Part shown: one piece after another, positions 46,876 through 56,382 of the stretch
Position numbering within the stretch: the first letter of the stretch is position 1
How the letters are laid out: the number at the start of each line of letters is the position of its first letter
Source: Pseudoalteromonas undina
GTDB lineage: Bacteria > Pseudomonadota > Gammaproteobacteria > Enterobacterales > Alteromonadaceae
Length of the DNA: 64,000 bases
NCBI RefSeq assembly: GCF_000238275.3
Contig: NZ_AHCF03000003.1
Coordinates: 1 to 64,000, forward strand
Reading direction: 5' to 3'
Position numbers and translations under genes: made by a program
Notes under the pieces: model-generated
The model's input: only the letters and a program-made list of their open reading frames with translations
What the model was told of the DNA's origin: nothing
Database searches by the model: none

Positions 46876-49800
46876 ATGATTACTGCAATTATTCGCTGGT
46901 CTGTTGTTAACCGTTTTTTTGTTTTATTACTGACCGCAATACTGATTGGTGGTGGCTTGTATGCTGTAAAAAATACGCCTGTAGATGCCTTACCCGATTT
47001 ATCAGATGTACAGGTTATTGTTAAAACATCTTATCCTGGGCAAGCGCCGCAAGTAGTGCAAGATCAGGTTACATTCCCGATTACCACGGCAATGCTATCG
47101 GTACCTGGGGCGCAAACAGTACGCGGCTTTTCGTTTTTTGGCGACTCCTACGTGTACGTTATTTTTGACGAAGACACCGATTTATACTGGGCACGAAGTC
47201 GTGTTCAGGAATATTTAAGTCAAGTATCAGCGCGCTTACCTAGTACGGCAATTGCAGAGCTCGGCCCCGATGCCACCGGCGTTGGCTGGGTGTATTTATA
47301 TGCACTCACTGATACCACCGGTAAGCATGACATCAGCCAATTACGCAGTTTACAAGATTGGTTTTTAAAATTTGAACTGCAAACTGTACCCGGTGTATCC
47401 GAAGTGGCATCGGTAGGCGGCATGGTCAAACAATACCAAGTAAACGTTCAGCCCGATAAGCTTCGTGCTTATGGTATTCCGCTAAGCCTTATTCAAACTG
47501 CCATTAAGCAAGGCAATCAAGAAATGGGTGCATCGGTAGTTGAGATGGCAGAAGCTGAATACATGGTAACCAGTACTGGCTACGTAAAAAGTGTTGCTGA
47601 TTTAGAAGCCATTCCTTTAGGTATAAACGCTAACGGTACTGCACTACAGTTACGTGATGTTGCTAATGTGCGTTTAGGTCCGCAAATGCGCCGCGGTGTT
47701 GCCGAGCTTAACGGCGAAGGCGAGGTGGCAGGTGGCGTAGTGGTTATGCGCTTTGGTGAAAACGCGCAAAAAACCATAGAGCTCGTTAAAGCTAAATTAG
47801 AGTCTCTTAAAAAAGGGCTACCAGAGGGGGTTAAAATTGTACCTGTGTACGACCGCTCTCATTTAATAAAAGACGCAGTTGATAACCTCACCTCTAAATT
47901 GATGGAAGAGCTTATTGTAGTGGCTTTAGTGTGTGTGGTGTTTTTATTCCATGTACGCTCATCGCTGGTGGCTATTATTACCTTACCGTTAGGCATACTC
48001 ACCGCTTTTATTATTATGTATTGGCAGGGAATTAACGCCAATATTATGTCATTAGGCGGGATTGCTATAGCGATTGGTGCTATGACCGATGGTGCGATTG
48101 TGATGATTGAAAACATGCACAAGCACATGGAGAAAAAACCGCTAACAGATGAAAACCGTTGGCAAGTGGTGATTGATTCTGCCAGTGAAGTTGGGCCTGC
48201 GTTATTTTTTAGCTTATTAATCATTACAGTGAGCTTCATGCCGGTATTTATTTTAGAAGCTCAGGAAGGGCGAATGTTTGCGCCATTGGCGTACACAAAA
48301 ACCTATGCAATGGCAGCTTCTGCTGGATTAGCAATTACCTTAGTACCCGTACTGATGGGTTATTTCATTCGGGGTAAGGTGATATCTGAAAATAAAAACC
48401 CAGTTAACCGTTTACTGGTAAATAGCTATAAGCCGCTGTTAAATCGAGTACTAAAATTTCCAAAAAGCACCTTGCTGATTGCGCTAGTTATCACTTTAGT
48501 GGGCTTTTATCCGGTAAATAAAATAGGCAGTGAATTTATTCCACCTCTTGATGAGGGGGATCTAATGTATATGCCGACTACTTACCCAGGAATTTCAATT
48601 GGTAAAGCGCGCGAGCTATTGCAGCAAACCGATAAATTGATTGCCACTGTGCCCGAGGTAAAAACCGTATTTGGCAAAATTGGACGAGCGGAAACGGCAA
48701 CCGATCCGGCACCACTGACCATGATTGAAACCTTCATACAGTTTAAGCCTAAAGATCAGTGGCGCGAAGGCATGACCACTGAAAAGCTCAAACAAGAGCT
48801 TGATGCTTTGGTTAAGTTTCCTGGGCTGACTAACGCTTGGGTGATGCCAATTAAAACGCGGATAGACATGCTGGCTACAGGGATTAAAACCCCTGTGGGT
48901 ATAAAAGTCGCGGGTCCTAATTTGAATGAAATTCAAAAAATAGGTCAACAAATAGAGGTATTACTTAAAGATCTTCCCGGTACGTCGTCTGTTTACTCAG
49001 AGCGTGTAGCGGGTGGACGTTATATTAAGGTAGATATTAACCGTGAAAAAGCAGCGCGCTACAGTTTAAATATTGCTGATGTGCAACAAGTAGTCGCCAC
49101 CGCGATTGGTGGTATGAATGTGACTGAAACGGTTGAGGGCCAAGAGCGCTACCCAGTAAATCTTCGTTATCCGCAAGCGTACCGTGACTCCCCTGAAGAA
49201 CTGATGCTTTTACCTATAGTTACTCCAACGGGTCAACGTATCGCACTTGCTGATGTGGCGAATGTGTTTATTAGTGATGGCCCTCCTGGAATAAAAAGTG
49301 AAAATGCCCGTTTAAATGGTTGGAGCTTTATTGATATTAAAGATACAGATATTGGTAGCTACGTAGCAAATGCCCAGCAGTTGCTAAACGAGCAGCTAAT
49401 TTTACCCGCAGGGTATTCTATAACTTGGGCAGGGCAATACGAATACATGGAGCGTGCTAAAGCTAAACTGAGTTATGTGTTGCCGCTAACCTTAGCCATT
49501 ATTGTAGTGCTGCTTTATCTTAACTTTAGAAGCTTCACCGAGGTATTTATTATTATGGCGACTTTACCACTGGCGATGATAGGCGGTATCTGGCTAATGT
49601 ACTTAGAAGGCTTTAACTTCTCTGTTGCTGTGGGGGTCGGCTTTATTGCCCTTGCTGGAGTGGCCGTAGAAATAGGCGTTATAATGTTGGTGTATTTAAA
49701 CCAAGCCTATAAAGCGCAGGTAGAGGCTGCTTCTAAAATTGGTAAAAGCTTGAGTATAGAGCAGCTTAAACAGGCGATACTAGAAGGTGCGGGTCTACGA

Positions 49801-49992
49801 GTACGTCCGGTAATGATGACAGTGGCAACCATAGTGATTGGCTTATTACCGGTGCTTTATGGCAGAGGCACGGGGAGTGAAGTAATGAGCCGAATAGCCG
49901 CCCCCATGGTTGGCGGTATGTTTAGCGCTATTATTTTAACATTGCTGGTATTACCCGCGGTGTATTTATTATGGCGAAAGCGCAACCTATAA
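46876..49992 (+). CDS. cusA: Copper/silver efflux RND pump CusA
   Basis: 1039-residue heavy-metal (HME) RND transporter with about 12 transmembrane helices. The TM4 signature GGIAIAIGAMTDGAIVMIENMHK, close to the E. coli CusA form, marks a monovalent-metal pump. Methionines in YMPTTYPGIS and RIDMLATGIK lie where the copper/silver path runs in CusA. AGGAG sits 5 bases before the ATG at 46876. A GTG six bases upstream is an in-frame alternative. Confidence 0.92.
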   Translation: MITAIIRWSVVNRFFVLLLTAILIGGGLYAVKNTPVDALPDLSDVQVIVKTSYPGQAPQVVQDQVTFPITTAMLSVPGAQTVRGFSFFGDSYVYVIFDEDTDLYWARSRVQEYLSQVSARLPSTAIAELGPDATGVGWVYLYALTDTTGKHDISQLRSLQDWFLKFELQTVPGVSEVASVGGMVKQYQVNVQPDKLRAYGIPLSLIQTAIKQGNQEMGASVVEMAEAEYMVTSTGYVKSVADLEAIPLGINANGTALQLRDVANVRLGPQMRRGVAELNGEGEVAGGVVVMRFGENAQKTIELVKAKLESLKKGLPEGVKIVPVYDRSHLIKDAVDNLTSKLMEELIVVALVCVVFLFHVRSSLVAIITLPLGILTAFIIMYWQGINANIMSLGGIAIAIGAMTDGAIVMIENMHKHMEKKPLTDENRWQVVIDSASEVGPALFFSLLIITVSFMPVFILEAQEGRMFAPLAYTKTYAMAASAGLAITLVPVLMGYFIRGKVISENKNPVNRLLVNSYKPLLNRVLKFPKSTLLIALVITLVGFYPVNKIGSEFIPPLDEGDLMYMPTTYPGISIGKARELLQQTDKLIATVPEVKTVFGKIGRAETATDPAPLTMIETFIQFKPKDQWREGMTTEKLKQELDALVKFPGLTNAWVMPIKTRIDMLATGIKTPVGIKVAGPNLNEIQKIGQQIEVLLKDLPGTSSVYSERVAGGRYIKVDINREKAARYSLNIADVQQVVATAIGGMNVTETVEGQERYPVNLRYPQAYRDSPEELMLLPIVTPTGQRIALADVANVFISDGPPGIKSENARLNGWSFIDIKDTDIGSYVANAQQLLNEQLILPAGYSITWAGQYEYMERAKAKLSYVLPLTLAIIVVLLYLNFRSFTEVFIIMATLPLAMIGGIWLMYLEGFNFSVAVGVGFIALAGVAVEIGVIMLVYLNQAYKAQVEAASKIGKSLSIEQLKQAILEGAGLRVRPVMMTVATIVIGLLPVLYGRGTGSEVMSRIAAPMVGGMFSAIILTLLVLPAVYLLWRKRNL

Positions 49993-50010
49993 TATTTACA
50001 CTGATTGTGT

Positions 50011-50039
50011 AACTTGTACTGAAAATATCAGTACAAGTT
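50011..50039 (+). terminator. Hairpin after cusA
   Basis: Perfect 12-bp stem AACTTGTACTGA / TCAGTACAAGTT with an AAATA loop, 19 bp past the cusA stop. No clean T tract follows, so it is a likely 3' end structure of uncertain strength. Confidence 0.5.
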
Positions 50040-50137
50040 AGGCAATCCTTTCTTTATCTACTGATTTTATTGCATTTCTTATTGGCATGATTCACGCATC
50101 TATTTAATCAATAGGTTTTAAAAAGTAAGGAACGCAC

Positions 50138-50593
50138 ATGCAAGTTAAAACAATTCAAGAAGTGTTCGATTGGACCGTTCAGTTTCATACACAAATGGCG
50201 GCTAATTTTTTTAGCGTAAGGGATTTACTTGGAGAGCATAACAAACAGTTAATCGATTATTGTGTTGAGTATGAAAAAAAACTCGCTGAGGATTTAATTG
50301 GCTTTAAAGCAATCACTGAAATAAATACTTTAGATACATACTGCTATGAATATTTTTCAGAGCACTCAGAAATCATCAGCTTTACTGATTTAGATCGCAG
50401 TAATGAGCTAGATGAACTAGCGATTCAAGAGTATTTATCTCAGCAGCATCAAAAAGTATTAAATGCATACAGTTATTTGGCAGATAAAGCGCAGTCACCA
50501 GAGGCTCAAGAAAAGCTAGGGGAGATCTTGCAGCTCGAAGAGCAAGGTTTGAAGCAGATGATGCAAAGTATTAATCGTCATGCAGACATGTAA
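50138..50593 (+). CDS. Small helical protein of unknown function
   Basis: 151 residues with no family recognised. Almost entirely helical by composition, with EVFDWTVQFHTQMAANFF at the start and His/Glu spaced as if in a four-helix bundle (QQHQKVL; QLEEQGLKQ). A ferritin-like fold is possible but no ExxH pair is confirmed. Monocistronic, with a terminator 18 bp after its stop. Confidence 0.6.
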   Translation: MQVKTIQEVFDWTVQFHTQMAANFFSVRDLLGEHNKQLIDYCVEYEKKLAEDLIGFKAITEINTLDTYCYEYFSEHSEIISFTDLDRSNELDELAIQEYLSQQHQKVLNAYSYLADKAQSPEAQEKLGEILQLEEQGLKQMMQSINRHADM

Positions 50594-50611
50594 CACTGGG
50601 TGTTATGCATA

Positions 50612-50639
50612 AAAAAGGCGCTATAATTAGCGCCTTTTT
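50612..50639. terminator. Bidirectional terminator
   Basis: 12-bp stem AAAAAGGCGCTA / TAGCGCCTTTTT with a TAAT loop, placed between two converging genes. Confidence 0.93.
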
Positions 50640-50663
50640 CGTGTTCATGATAATAGAGCTGAT

Positions 50664-51170
50664 TTAACTTTGCTCTACATCAACTACTAAGTCACTCGTA
50701 ATTGACTCAAGTGCATTGATAACTTCTTCTTTATTCAACCCGTTAGGCAGGCTCACGGTGGCAACAGCACTAAATATAGGCACTCCCCAGTTTGGCGCAC
50801 TTTGCTGCCTAGAGTTTAAGTTTGTGATATTCGCGCCTTTATGGCGAATAACACTTGCTAGTTCTTGCACTATACCAGGGCGATCGTTACCGGTGATCAC
50901 AAAATTAAGTTGCTCAAGCTCTACAGGCTCAATTTCAGTGTTGCCCTTTTCAATGCGAACATCTAACTTAGGAAGCCCATTGAGCGCATTTTGAAATGTC
51001 TGTAAATGCTCTTCAGCCACTTCAACCTGTATAATGCCTGCAAAGTGCCCGAGTAAGTGACTCAAATTACTGCTTAACCAATTGCCATGGTTTTCCAATA
51101 TAACCGATGAAATACTTTCTACTAAACCGGGGCGATCTTCCCCTAAAATAGTTATTACCAACTGCTTCAT
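50664..51170 (-). CDS. Double-ACT-domain protein, GcvR-like
   Basis: 168 residues made of two ACT domains, each beginning with the amino-acid-binding loop (EDRPGLVESI and NDRPGIVQELASVI). GcvR in Escherichia coli uses this layout to sense glycine and control GcvA. No gcvA or gcv gene is nearby, so a glycine-cleavage role is inferred only from the family. Confidence 0.85.
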   Translation of the reverse strand: MKQLVITILGEDRPGLVESISSVILENHGNWLSSNLSHLLGHFAGIIQVEVAEEHLQTFQNALNGLPKLDVRIEKGNTEIEPVELEQLNFVITGNDRPGIVQELASVIRHKGANITNLNSRQQSAPNWGVPIFSAVATVSLPNGLNKEEVINALESITSDLVVDVEQS

Positions 51171-51526
51171 AATAGTTCTCTTTTTAAGCCCAAATGAAAA
51201 AATAAATGCATAGGCATTAAGTGATGCTATCTAATGTATGTGATTCTAAATGTATGTAAAAGCTAACCACAAAAGGATTGTTACATCTTAAGAGGTTACT
51301 TTGTTGTTGTTATATTAGATGCCCATAGAGTATTGTCTTGGATAAATAGTTTGTCCAATTAATAATTGATTTAGTTCATTAAGAACGTATAAATAAATAC
51401 AATCACTACTACAAACAATACTTTAATCTTATTTAAAGTCGTAATTTTGCTTAAAATCCACTCATAAAGTTGAAAGTTTAATCTGCAAAGACAAACAGAC
51501 TCTATATAAGTAAAGAATTATTACGA

Positions 51527-51560
51527 CTGTAACATTACTGTCACTTTGATGAAATATAAT
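51527..51560 (+). promoter_or_regulatory. Pho box and -10 element of the pst operon
   Basis: CTGTAAC-ATTA-CTGTCAC (51527-51544) fits the PhoB box CTGTCAT-A(A/T)A(A/T)-CTGTCA(C/T), and TATAAT follows at 51555-51560, ten bases on, in the -10 position. It lies 31 bp before the pstC start. Phosphate-starvation control by PhoB is inferred; phoB and phoR are not in the window. Confidence 0.85.
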
Positions 51561-51591
51561 GCGCCCAACGTTAAGATATAAGGGTGTTTTG

Positions 51592-53826
51592 ATGACTTCA
51601 AATCCGAATAAACCGACTTTTAATACGGATCGAAGCCGTCTATTTAAAGACCGGTTTGCTAAGTTTGGCATAACCGCAGGCGGTATAATGGTATTAATAG
51701 CACTGCTATTGATCTTCTTTTACCTTCTTTATGTAGTGCAGCCTATTTTCGAGTCAGCTAAAGTTGAAAAACGCGCTAGCTTTAATGTTGCTAATGCTGA
51801 GCAAATAGTAGGGCTTGGTGTTGAGGAGCAAACTGAGGTTGCTTATTTACTTGATGATCAAGGTCAAGTTAACTTCTACAGTGTTGATAAAGCAAAGTTT
51901 GGTAAAAAACTAAAAACACTTAATGCTACTTTACCCGCGCAGGTAACCAGTTTTGCAAATAGTGCTCCCTTTCAAGGGCATTATGCGTATGGTTTAGAAA
52001 ATGGCACAGTGACAATTGTAGCGCCTAAGTTTTTAGTCACCTTCCCTAATAATGAGCGTAAGCTAACTCCGCGTTTAGGTTATCCACTGGGTGAAATGGC
52101 ACTCGAAGTTGATGAGCAAGGTACAGCTATTAAGCGTTTTGCCTTTAGCCATTATGAAGAAAAAACAGCCGTTGTGGCACTTACCGCCGATAAGCGTGTG
52201 GTATTTAGTAGCTTTGTAGCCGAAGAAAATATGTTTACCGGTGAAGTTGAATGGCAAGTAGAGCGCACCGAGCTTAACGTTGATGGTCGCGTAGATGAGC
52301 TATTAATGTCGCCAGATACCACCCGCACATTTGTTCGCTCTGCCAATCAAATTTACGTATTCGATACCCGCTACCCAAGTGAAGTTGAGCAAATTCAATT
52401 ATTATCTGCCAATGAAGAAAACGCGAATATAGTGTCATCGCAACTATTGGCTGGTGCAAACTCACTGATGTTGGCCAATGATAACGGTGAAATATCCCAG
52501 TGGTTTGAAATCAATACAGACTCAGGGCGTGAATTTCAAAAAATCCGTTCGTTTGAAACTACCAAACAAAGCAAGCTGAATATTTTTACTGAATTTTATC
52601 GTCGTACCTTTTTTACAACGGGTCAAAATGGTGAATTAGGGCTTTATTACACCACCAGCGAAGCAAAGTTATGGCAAGGTAAAGTCAGTGATGGTGAAAT
52701 TGAACAGTTTGCTATTGCTCCGCGTTCAAATGCGGCGCTAATTTTAGCTGATAACAAGCTGACGGTTTTAGAAATTCATAACGAGCATCCAGAAGTAACG
52801 TGGTCAGCGCTTTGGCAAGAGGTGTGGTACGAAGGCTACCCTGAGCCGGGTTATATTTGGCAATCTACTTCTGCCAGTGATGATTTTGAATCGAAGTTTT
52901 CACTAGTGCCAATTTCATTTGGTACTTTAAAAGCTGCTATGTACGCAATGTTATTTGCTGTACCTATTGCTATTTCAGCCGCTATTTATACCGCTTATTT
53001 TATGTCGAGCGAATTGCGCCGTGTGGTAAAGCCAACGGTTGAAATAATGGAAGCTCTGCCTACGGTAATACTCGGCTTTTTAGCTGGCTTGTGGTTAGCG
53101 CCTTTAATTGAAGAGCACTTGCCGGCTATTGTTGGTTTACTGGTGTTACTGCCATTGGGTATTTTAGCAACCGCTTTAGGCTGGAATAAACTACCTGCGG
53201 TTATTCGCCATAAAATCCCAGAAGGCTCACATTCAATTTTATTAATACCAGTGGTGTTATTTATTGGTTGGTTGTCGTTTGCGATGAGCGAAAGTATTGA
53301 GTTATGGATGTTTGATGGCAATGTGCGTCAATACCTAACTAATGAATTAGGCATGACCTTCGATCAGCGTAATTCATTAGTAGTGGGTATCGCGATGGGC
53401 TTTGCGGTTATTCCAACTATTTTCTCAATTGCCGAAGATGCGGTATTTAGTGTGCCTAAACATTTATCAAATGGCTCGTTAGCATTAGGTGCTACGCAGT
53501 GGCAAACCCTAATTCGTGTGGTGTTATTAACCGCCAGCCCAGGTATTTTTTCTGCAGTAATGATGGGATTAGGCCGTGCCGTAGGCGAAACTATGATTGT
53601 ACTTATGGCTACCGGTAATACCCCAATTATGGATTGGAGTATTTTCCAAGGCATGCGTACCTTAGCCGCTAATATCGCCGTCGAAATGCCAGAGTCGGAA
53701 GTAGGGAGTTCGCATTACCGAATTCTATTCTTAGCCGCCTTTGTATTATTCATATTCACCTTTATTTTCAACACAGTTGCTGAGTTTGTTCGTCAGCAGC
53801 TGCGTGAAAAATACAGCTCAATGTAA
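51592..53826 (+). CDS. pstC: Phosphate ABC transporter permease PstC
   Basis: 745 residues, about twice the usual length. After one N-terminal helix (about 35-55) comes a long periplasmic region (about 60-430) rich in beta-strand-like repeats (GQVNFYSVDK; GELGLYYTTSEAKLWQGK) resembling a beta-propeller. The permease domain follows (about 445-740) with the EAA-type segment SLALGATQWQTLIRVVL. The ATG at 51592 follows AAGGG; an upstream in-frame ATG falls in the -10 box and is rejected. Heads the pst operon. Confidence 0.92.
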   Translation: MTSNPNKPTFNTDRSRLFKDRFAKFGITAGGIMVLIALLLIFFYLLYVVQPIFESAKVEKRASFNVANAEQIVGLGVEEQTEVAYLLDDQGQVNFYSVDKAKFGKKLKTLNATLPAQVTSFANSAPFQGHYAYGLENGTVTIVAPKFLVTFPNNERKLTPRLGYPLGEMALEVDEQGTAIKRFAFSHYEEKTAVVALTADKRVVFSSFVAEENMFTGEVEWQVERTELNVDGRVDELLMSPDTTRTFVRSANQIYVFDTRYPSEVEQIQLLSANEENANIVSSQLLAGANSLMLANDNGEISQWFEINTDSGREFQKIRSFETTKQSKLNIFTEFYRRTFFTTGQNGELGLYYTTSEAKLWQGKVSDGEIEQFAIAPRSNAALILADNKLTVLEIHNEHPEVTWSALWQEVWYEGYPEPGYIWQSTSASDDFESKFSLVPISFGTLKAAMYAMLFAVPIAISAAIYTAYFMSSELRRVVKPTVEIMEALPTVILGFLAGLWLAPLIEEHLPAIVGLLVLLPLGILATALGWNKLPAVIRHKIPEGSHSILLIPVVLFIGWLSFAMSESIELWMFDGNVRQYLTNELGMTFDQRNSLVVGIAMGFAVIPTIFSIAEDAVFSVPKHLSNGSLALGATQWQTLIRVVLLTASPGIFSAVMMGLGRAVGETMIVLMATGNTPIMDWSIFQGMRTLAANIAVEMPESEVGSSHYRILFLAAFVLFIFTFIFNTVAEFVRQQLREKYSSM

Positions 53827-53841
53827 GTGGAGAAACACGAC

Positions 53842-55491
53842 ATGGTAAAGCAGTGGTTTAGGTCTGGTTCTCCTTGGATTTGGATGACCGGTGGTGCTGT
53901 CAGCATCAGTTTAATTTCAGTAATTGGTTTACTCGCCATGATTGCATGGAAGGGATTAAGCTTTTTTTGGCCATCTCAAGTTATGCAGTATGAGCTTGAA
54001 GGTTCAATTGCGAAGCAAACAGTTATTGGTGAAATTTATGACCGTGAATTAGTACCTAAGTCGCGTTTAGCGGCAACCGGTATTGATGTTTCTAAATTTG
54101 AAAAAGACGAGGTTGAGCGTTTACTAATTAAAACAGGTAACCGTGAGTATGTTGATTTAGATTTTCGCTGGATACTCGAAACCGATATCAAACAAAGCTC
54201 AGCGCCTAAAGCTCTCGCGGTGTTTGAGCGCAGCAAAAACGGTAATTTTTACGGGTATGTAGAAAGCGTCATTAAAGGCGGTCAGACGGTAACAGCAGAT
54301 AAAGTTGAAACCTTACATGACCTTGTAGAGCGTGCGGTTGACTTAAACGACGAAGCGCTTGATTTACAAAATGGCGACATAGGGCATATTAACTATGAGC
54401 TAGAGCGTTTACGTTTACAGGAAAAAGCCTACTTGCTTGATAACGAGCTAACCGACGAACGTGTTGCTGAACTTGCTCAAGCGCGTGCTGATTTACGTAC
54501 GAAATATGGCGAATTAGAAAAAGAGTTATTCGCACTGCGTAAACAAGCTAAACGTGACCAAGTAACCGTAAAGGATATGCGTGGTGAGGTTGTTACAATC
54601 CCGCTATATCAAGTGTTGGATGTATGGTTTCCAAACGATATGGGCTTTTTTGCTAAGCTAGGTCATTACTTTGTGCAGTTAGGTAAGTTTGTTTCAGATG
54701 ACCCACGTGAAGCCAATACCGAAGGTGGCGTATTTCCTGCTATTTTTGGTACGGTATTTATGGTGATGTTAATGGCTGTGATTGTAACGCCATTTGGCGT
54801 GGTTGCTGCTATTTACTTACATGAATATGCGGCTAAAAACGCAATTACTAAAATGATCCGTATTGCGGTTATTAACTTGGCGGGTGTTCCGTCTATTGTA
54901 TACGGCGTATTTGGCCTAGGCTTCTTTGTTTATATGGTTGGTGGTAGTGTTGACCAATTATTTTATCCTGAGTCATCGCCTACCCCTGTATTTGGTACAC
55001 CTGGTGTGATGTGGTCGGCACTTACCTTGGCTATATTAACGTTGCCTGTGGTAATAGTGTCAACCGAAGAAGGTTTATCTCGTATTCCTAGTACAGTGCG
55101 TGATGGTTCATTAGCACTGGGTGCGACTAAGGTAGAAACGCTATGGCGAATCATTATTCCTATGGCCAGCCCTGCAATTATGACGGGGTTAATTTTAGCG
55201 GTTGCTCGTGCTGCGGGTGAAGTTGCACCGCTTATGCTGGTGGGTGTGGTAAAAATGGCGCCAACGTTACCGCTTGATGGTAACTTCCCATATATACATT
55301 TAGACAGAAAGTTCATGCACTTAGGTTTTCATATTTACGATGTTGGCTTTCAAAGTCCGAACGTTGAAGCGGCGCGTCCGCTGGTATATGCAACGGCCTT
55401 TTTGTTAGTGTCGGTTATTATTACCCTTAACATCACAGCCATTGGTATACGTAACCATTTACGTGAAAAATTCAGATCGCTTGAGCATTAA
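53842..55491 (+). CDS. pstA: Phosphate ABC transporter permease PstA
   Basis: 550 residues, longer than the usual 300. A first transmembrane helix is followed by about 230 extra residues that include a charged coiled coil (around 190-245; LEKELFALRKQAKRDQ), then the permease domain (about 290-545) with SLALGATKVETLWRIIIPMAS and ARAAGEVAPLM. The ATG at 53842 follows GTGGAG; an upstream GTG is an alternative. Long PstA and PstC proteins are seen in other marine gammaproteobacteria. Confidence 0.92.
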   Translation: MVKQWFRSGSPWIWMTGGAVSISLISVIGLLAMIAWKGLSFFWPSQVMQYELEGSIAKQTVIGEIYDRELVPKSRLAATGIDVSKFEKDEVERLLIKTGNREYVDLDFRWILETDIKQSSAPKALAVFERSKNGNFYGYVESVIKGGQTVTADKVETLHDLVERAVDLNDEALDLQNGDIGHINYELERLRLQEKAYLLDNELTDERVAELAQARADLRTKYGELEKELFALRKQAKRDQVTVKDMRGEVVTIPLYQVLDVWFPNDMGFFAKLGHYFVQLGKFVSDDPREANTEGGVFPAIFGTVFMVMLMAVIVTPFGVVAAIYLHEYAAKNAITKMIRIAVINLAGVPSIVYGVFGLGFFVYMVGGSVDQLFYPESSPTPVFGTPGVMWSALTLAILTLPVVIVSTEEGLSRIPSTVRDGSLALGATKVETLWRIIIPMASPAIMTGLILAVARAAGEVAPLMLVGVVKMAPTLPLDGNFPYIHLDRKFMHLGFHIYDVGFQSPNVEAARPLVYATAFLLVSVIITLNITAIGIRNHLREKFRSLEH

Positions 55492-55510
55492 TTTAGTATA
55501 GGTAACAAAC

Positions 55511-56338
55511 ATGATTACAGTCGCTCCAAAAGTAAACCAAGCAAAGCCAAGCTTGAAGTTAGATTTAAATAATTTAACAGACGAACAAAAAGCGCTAGAA
55601 ATTAAAGATCTCGACCTTTACTACGGTGATAAACAAGCACTGAGTAAAGTAAATATGAATATTCCTAAAGGCCAAGTAACGGCATTTATCGGCCCGTCAG
55701 GTTGTGGTAAATCAACCTTATTACGTTGTATTAACCGCATGAACGACTTGGTTGATATTTGTCGTATTGAAGGCGAAATCATGCTGCATGGACAAAATAT
55801 TTACGATAAAAGCGTTGATGTTGCAGCCCTTCGTCGTAATGTTGGCATGGTGTTTCAGCGTCCAAACCCATTTCCAAAATCAATTTATGAGAATGTGGTT
55901 TACGGTCTTCGCCTGCAAGGCATTAAAGAAAAGCGTAAGCTAGATGAAGTGGTAGAGCAATCGCTACGTGGTGCGGCTCTTTGGGATGAAGTAAAAGACC
56001 GACTGCACGATAGCGCATTTGGTTTATCGGGTGGTCAGCAGCAACGTTTAGTTATTGCCCGCTCTATTGCGATCGAGCCTGAGGTATTACTACTTGATGA
56101 ACCAACATCAGCACTCGATCCGATTTCAACCTTAGTAATCGAAGAGCTAATTAATGATTTAAAGAATAAGTTTACCGTGGTTATTGTTACTCACAACATG
56201 CAACAAGCGGCTCGTGTTTCTGATCAAACAGCGTTTATGTATATGGGTGAGCTGATTGAGTATTCTGATACTAATACCTTATTTACGACGCCTACGAAGA
56301 AAAAAACAGAAGATTATATTACTGGTCGTTACGGCTAG
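55511..56338 (+). CDS. pstB: Phosphate ABC transporter ATPase PstB
   Basis: 275-residue ABC ATPase of the Pst importer: Walker [10 protein letters not shown] (61-69), Q-loop in [16 protein letters not shown], signature [14 protein letters not shown], Walker [14 protein letters not shown] and the H-loop His in [13 protein letters not shown]. It sits between pstA and phoU. Confidence 0.98.
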   Translation: MITVAPKVNQAKPSLKLDLNNLTDEQKALEIKDLDLYYGDKQALSKVNMNIPKGQVTAFIGPSGCGKSTLLRCINRMNDLVDICRIEGEIMLHGQNIYDKSVDVAALRRNVGMVFQRPNPFPKSIYENVVYGLRLQGIKEKRKLDEVVEQSLRGAALWDEVKDRLHDSAFGLSGGQQQRLVIARSIAIEPEVLLLDEPTSALDPISTLVIEELINDLKNKFTVVIVTHNMQQAARVSDQTAFMYMGELIEYSDTNTLFTTPTKKKTEDYITGRYG

Positions 56339-56382
56339 TCGGGTTAAAACGCGAAAGCAATGAATTATTAAAGAAGGTCATT

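Noticed and set aside
47859..48239. Frame opposite cusA (also 48616-48951)
   Set aside because: Antisense to conserved RND helices; no independent evidence.
53364..53654. Frames opposite pstC and pstA (also 52995-53321, 54963-55316)
   Set aside because: Antisense to permease domains, no regulatory or family support.
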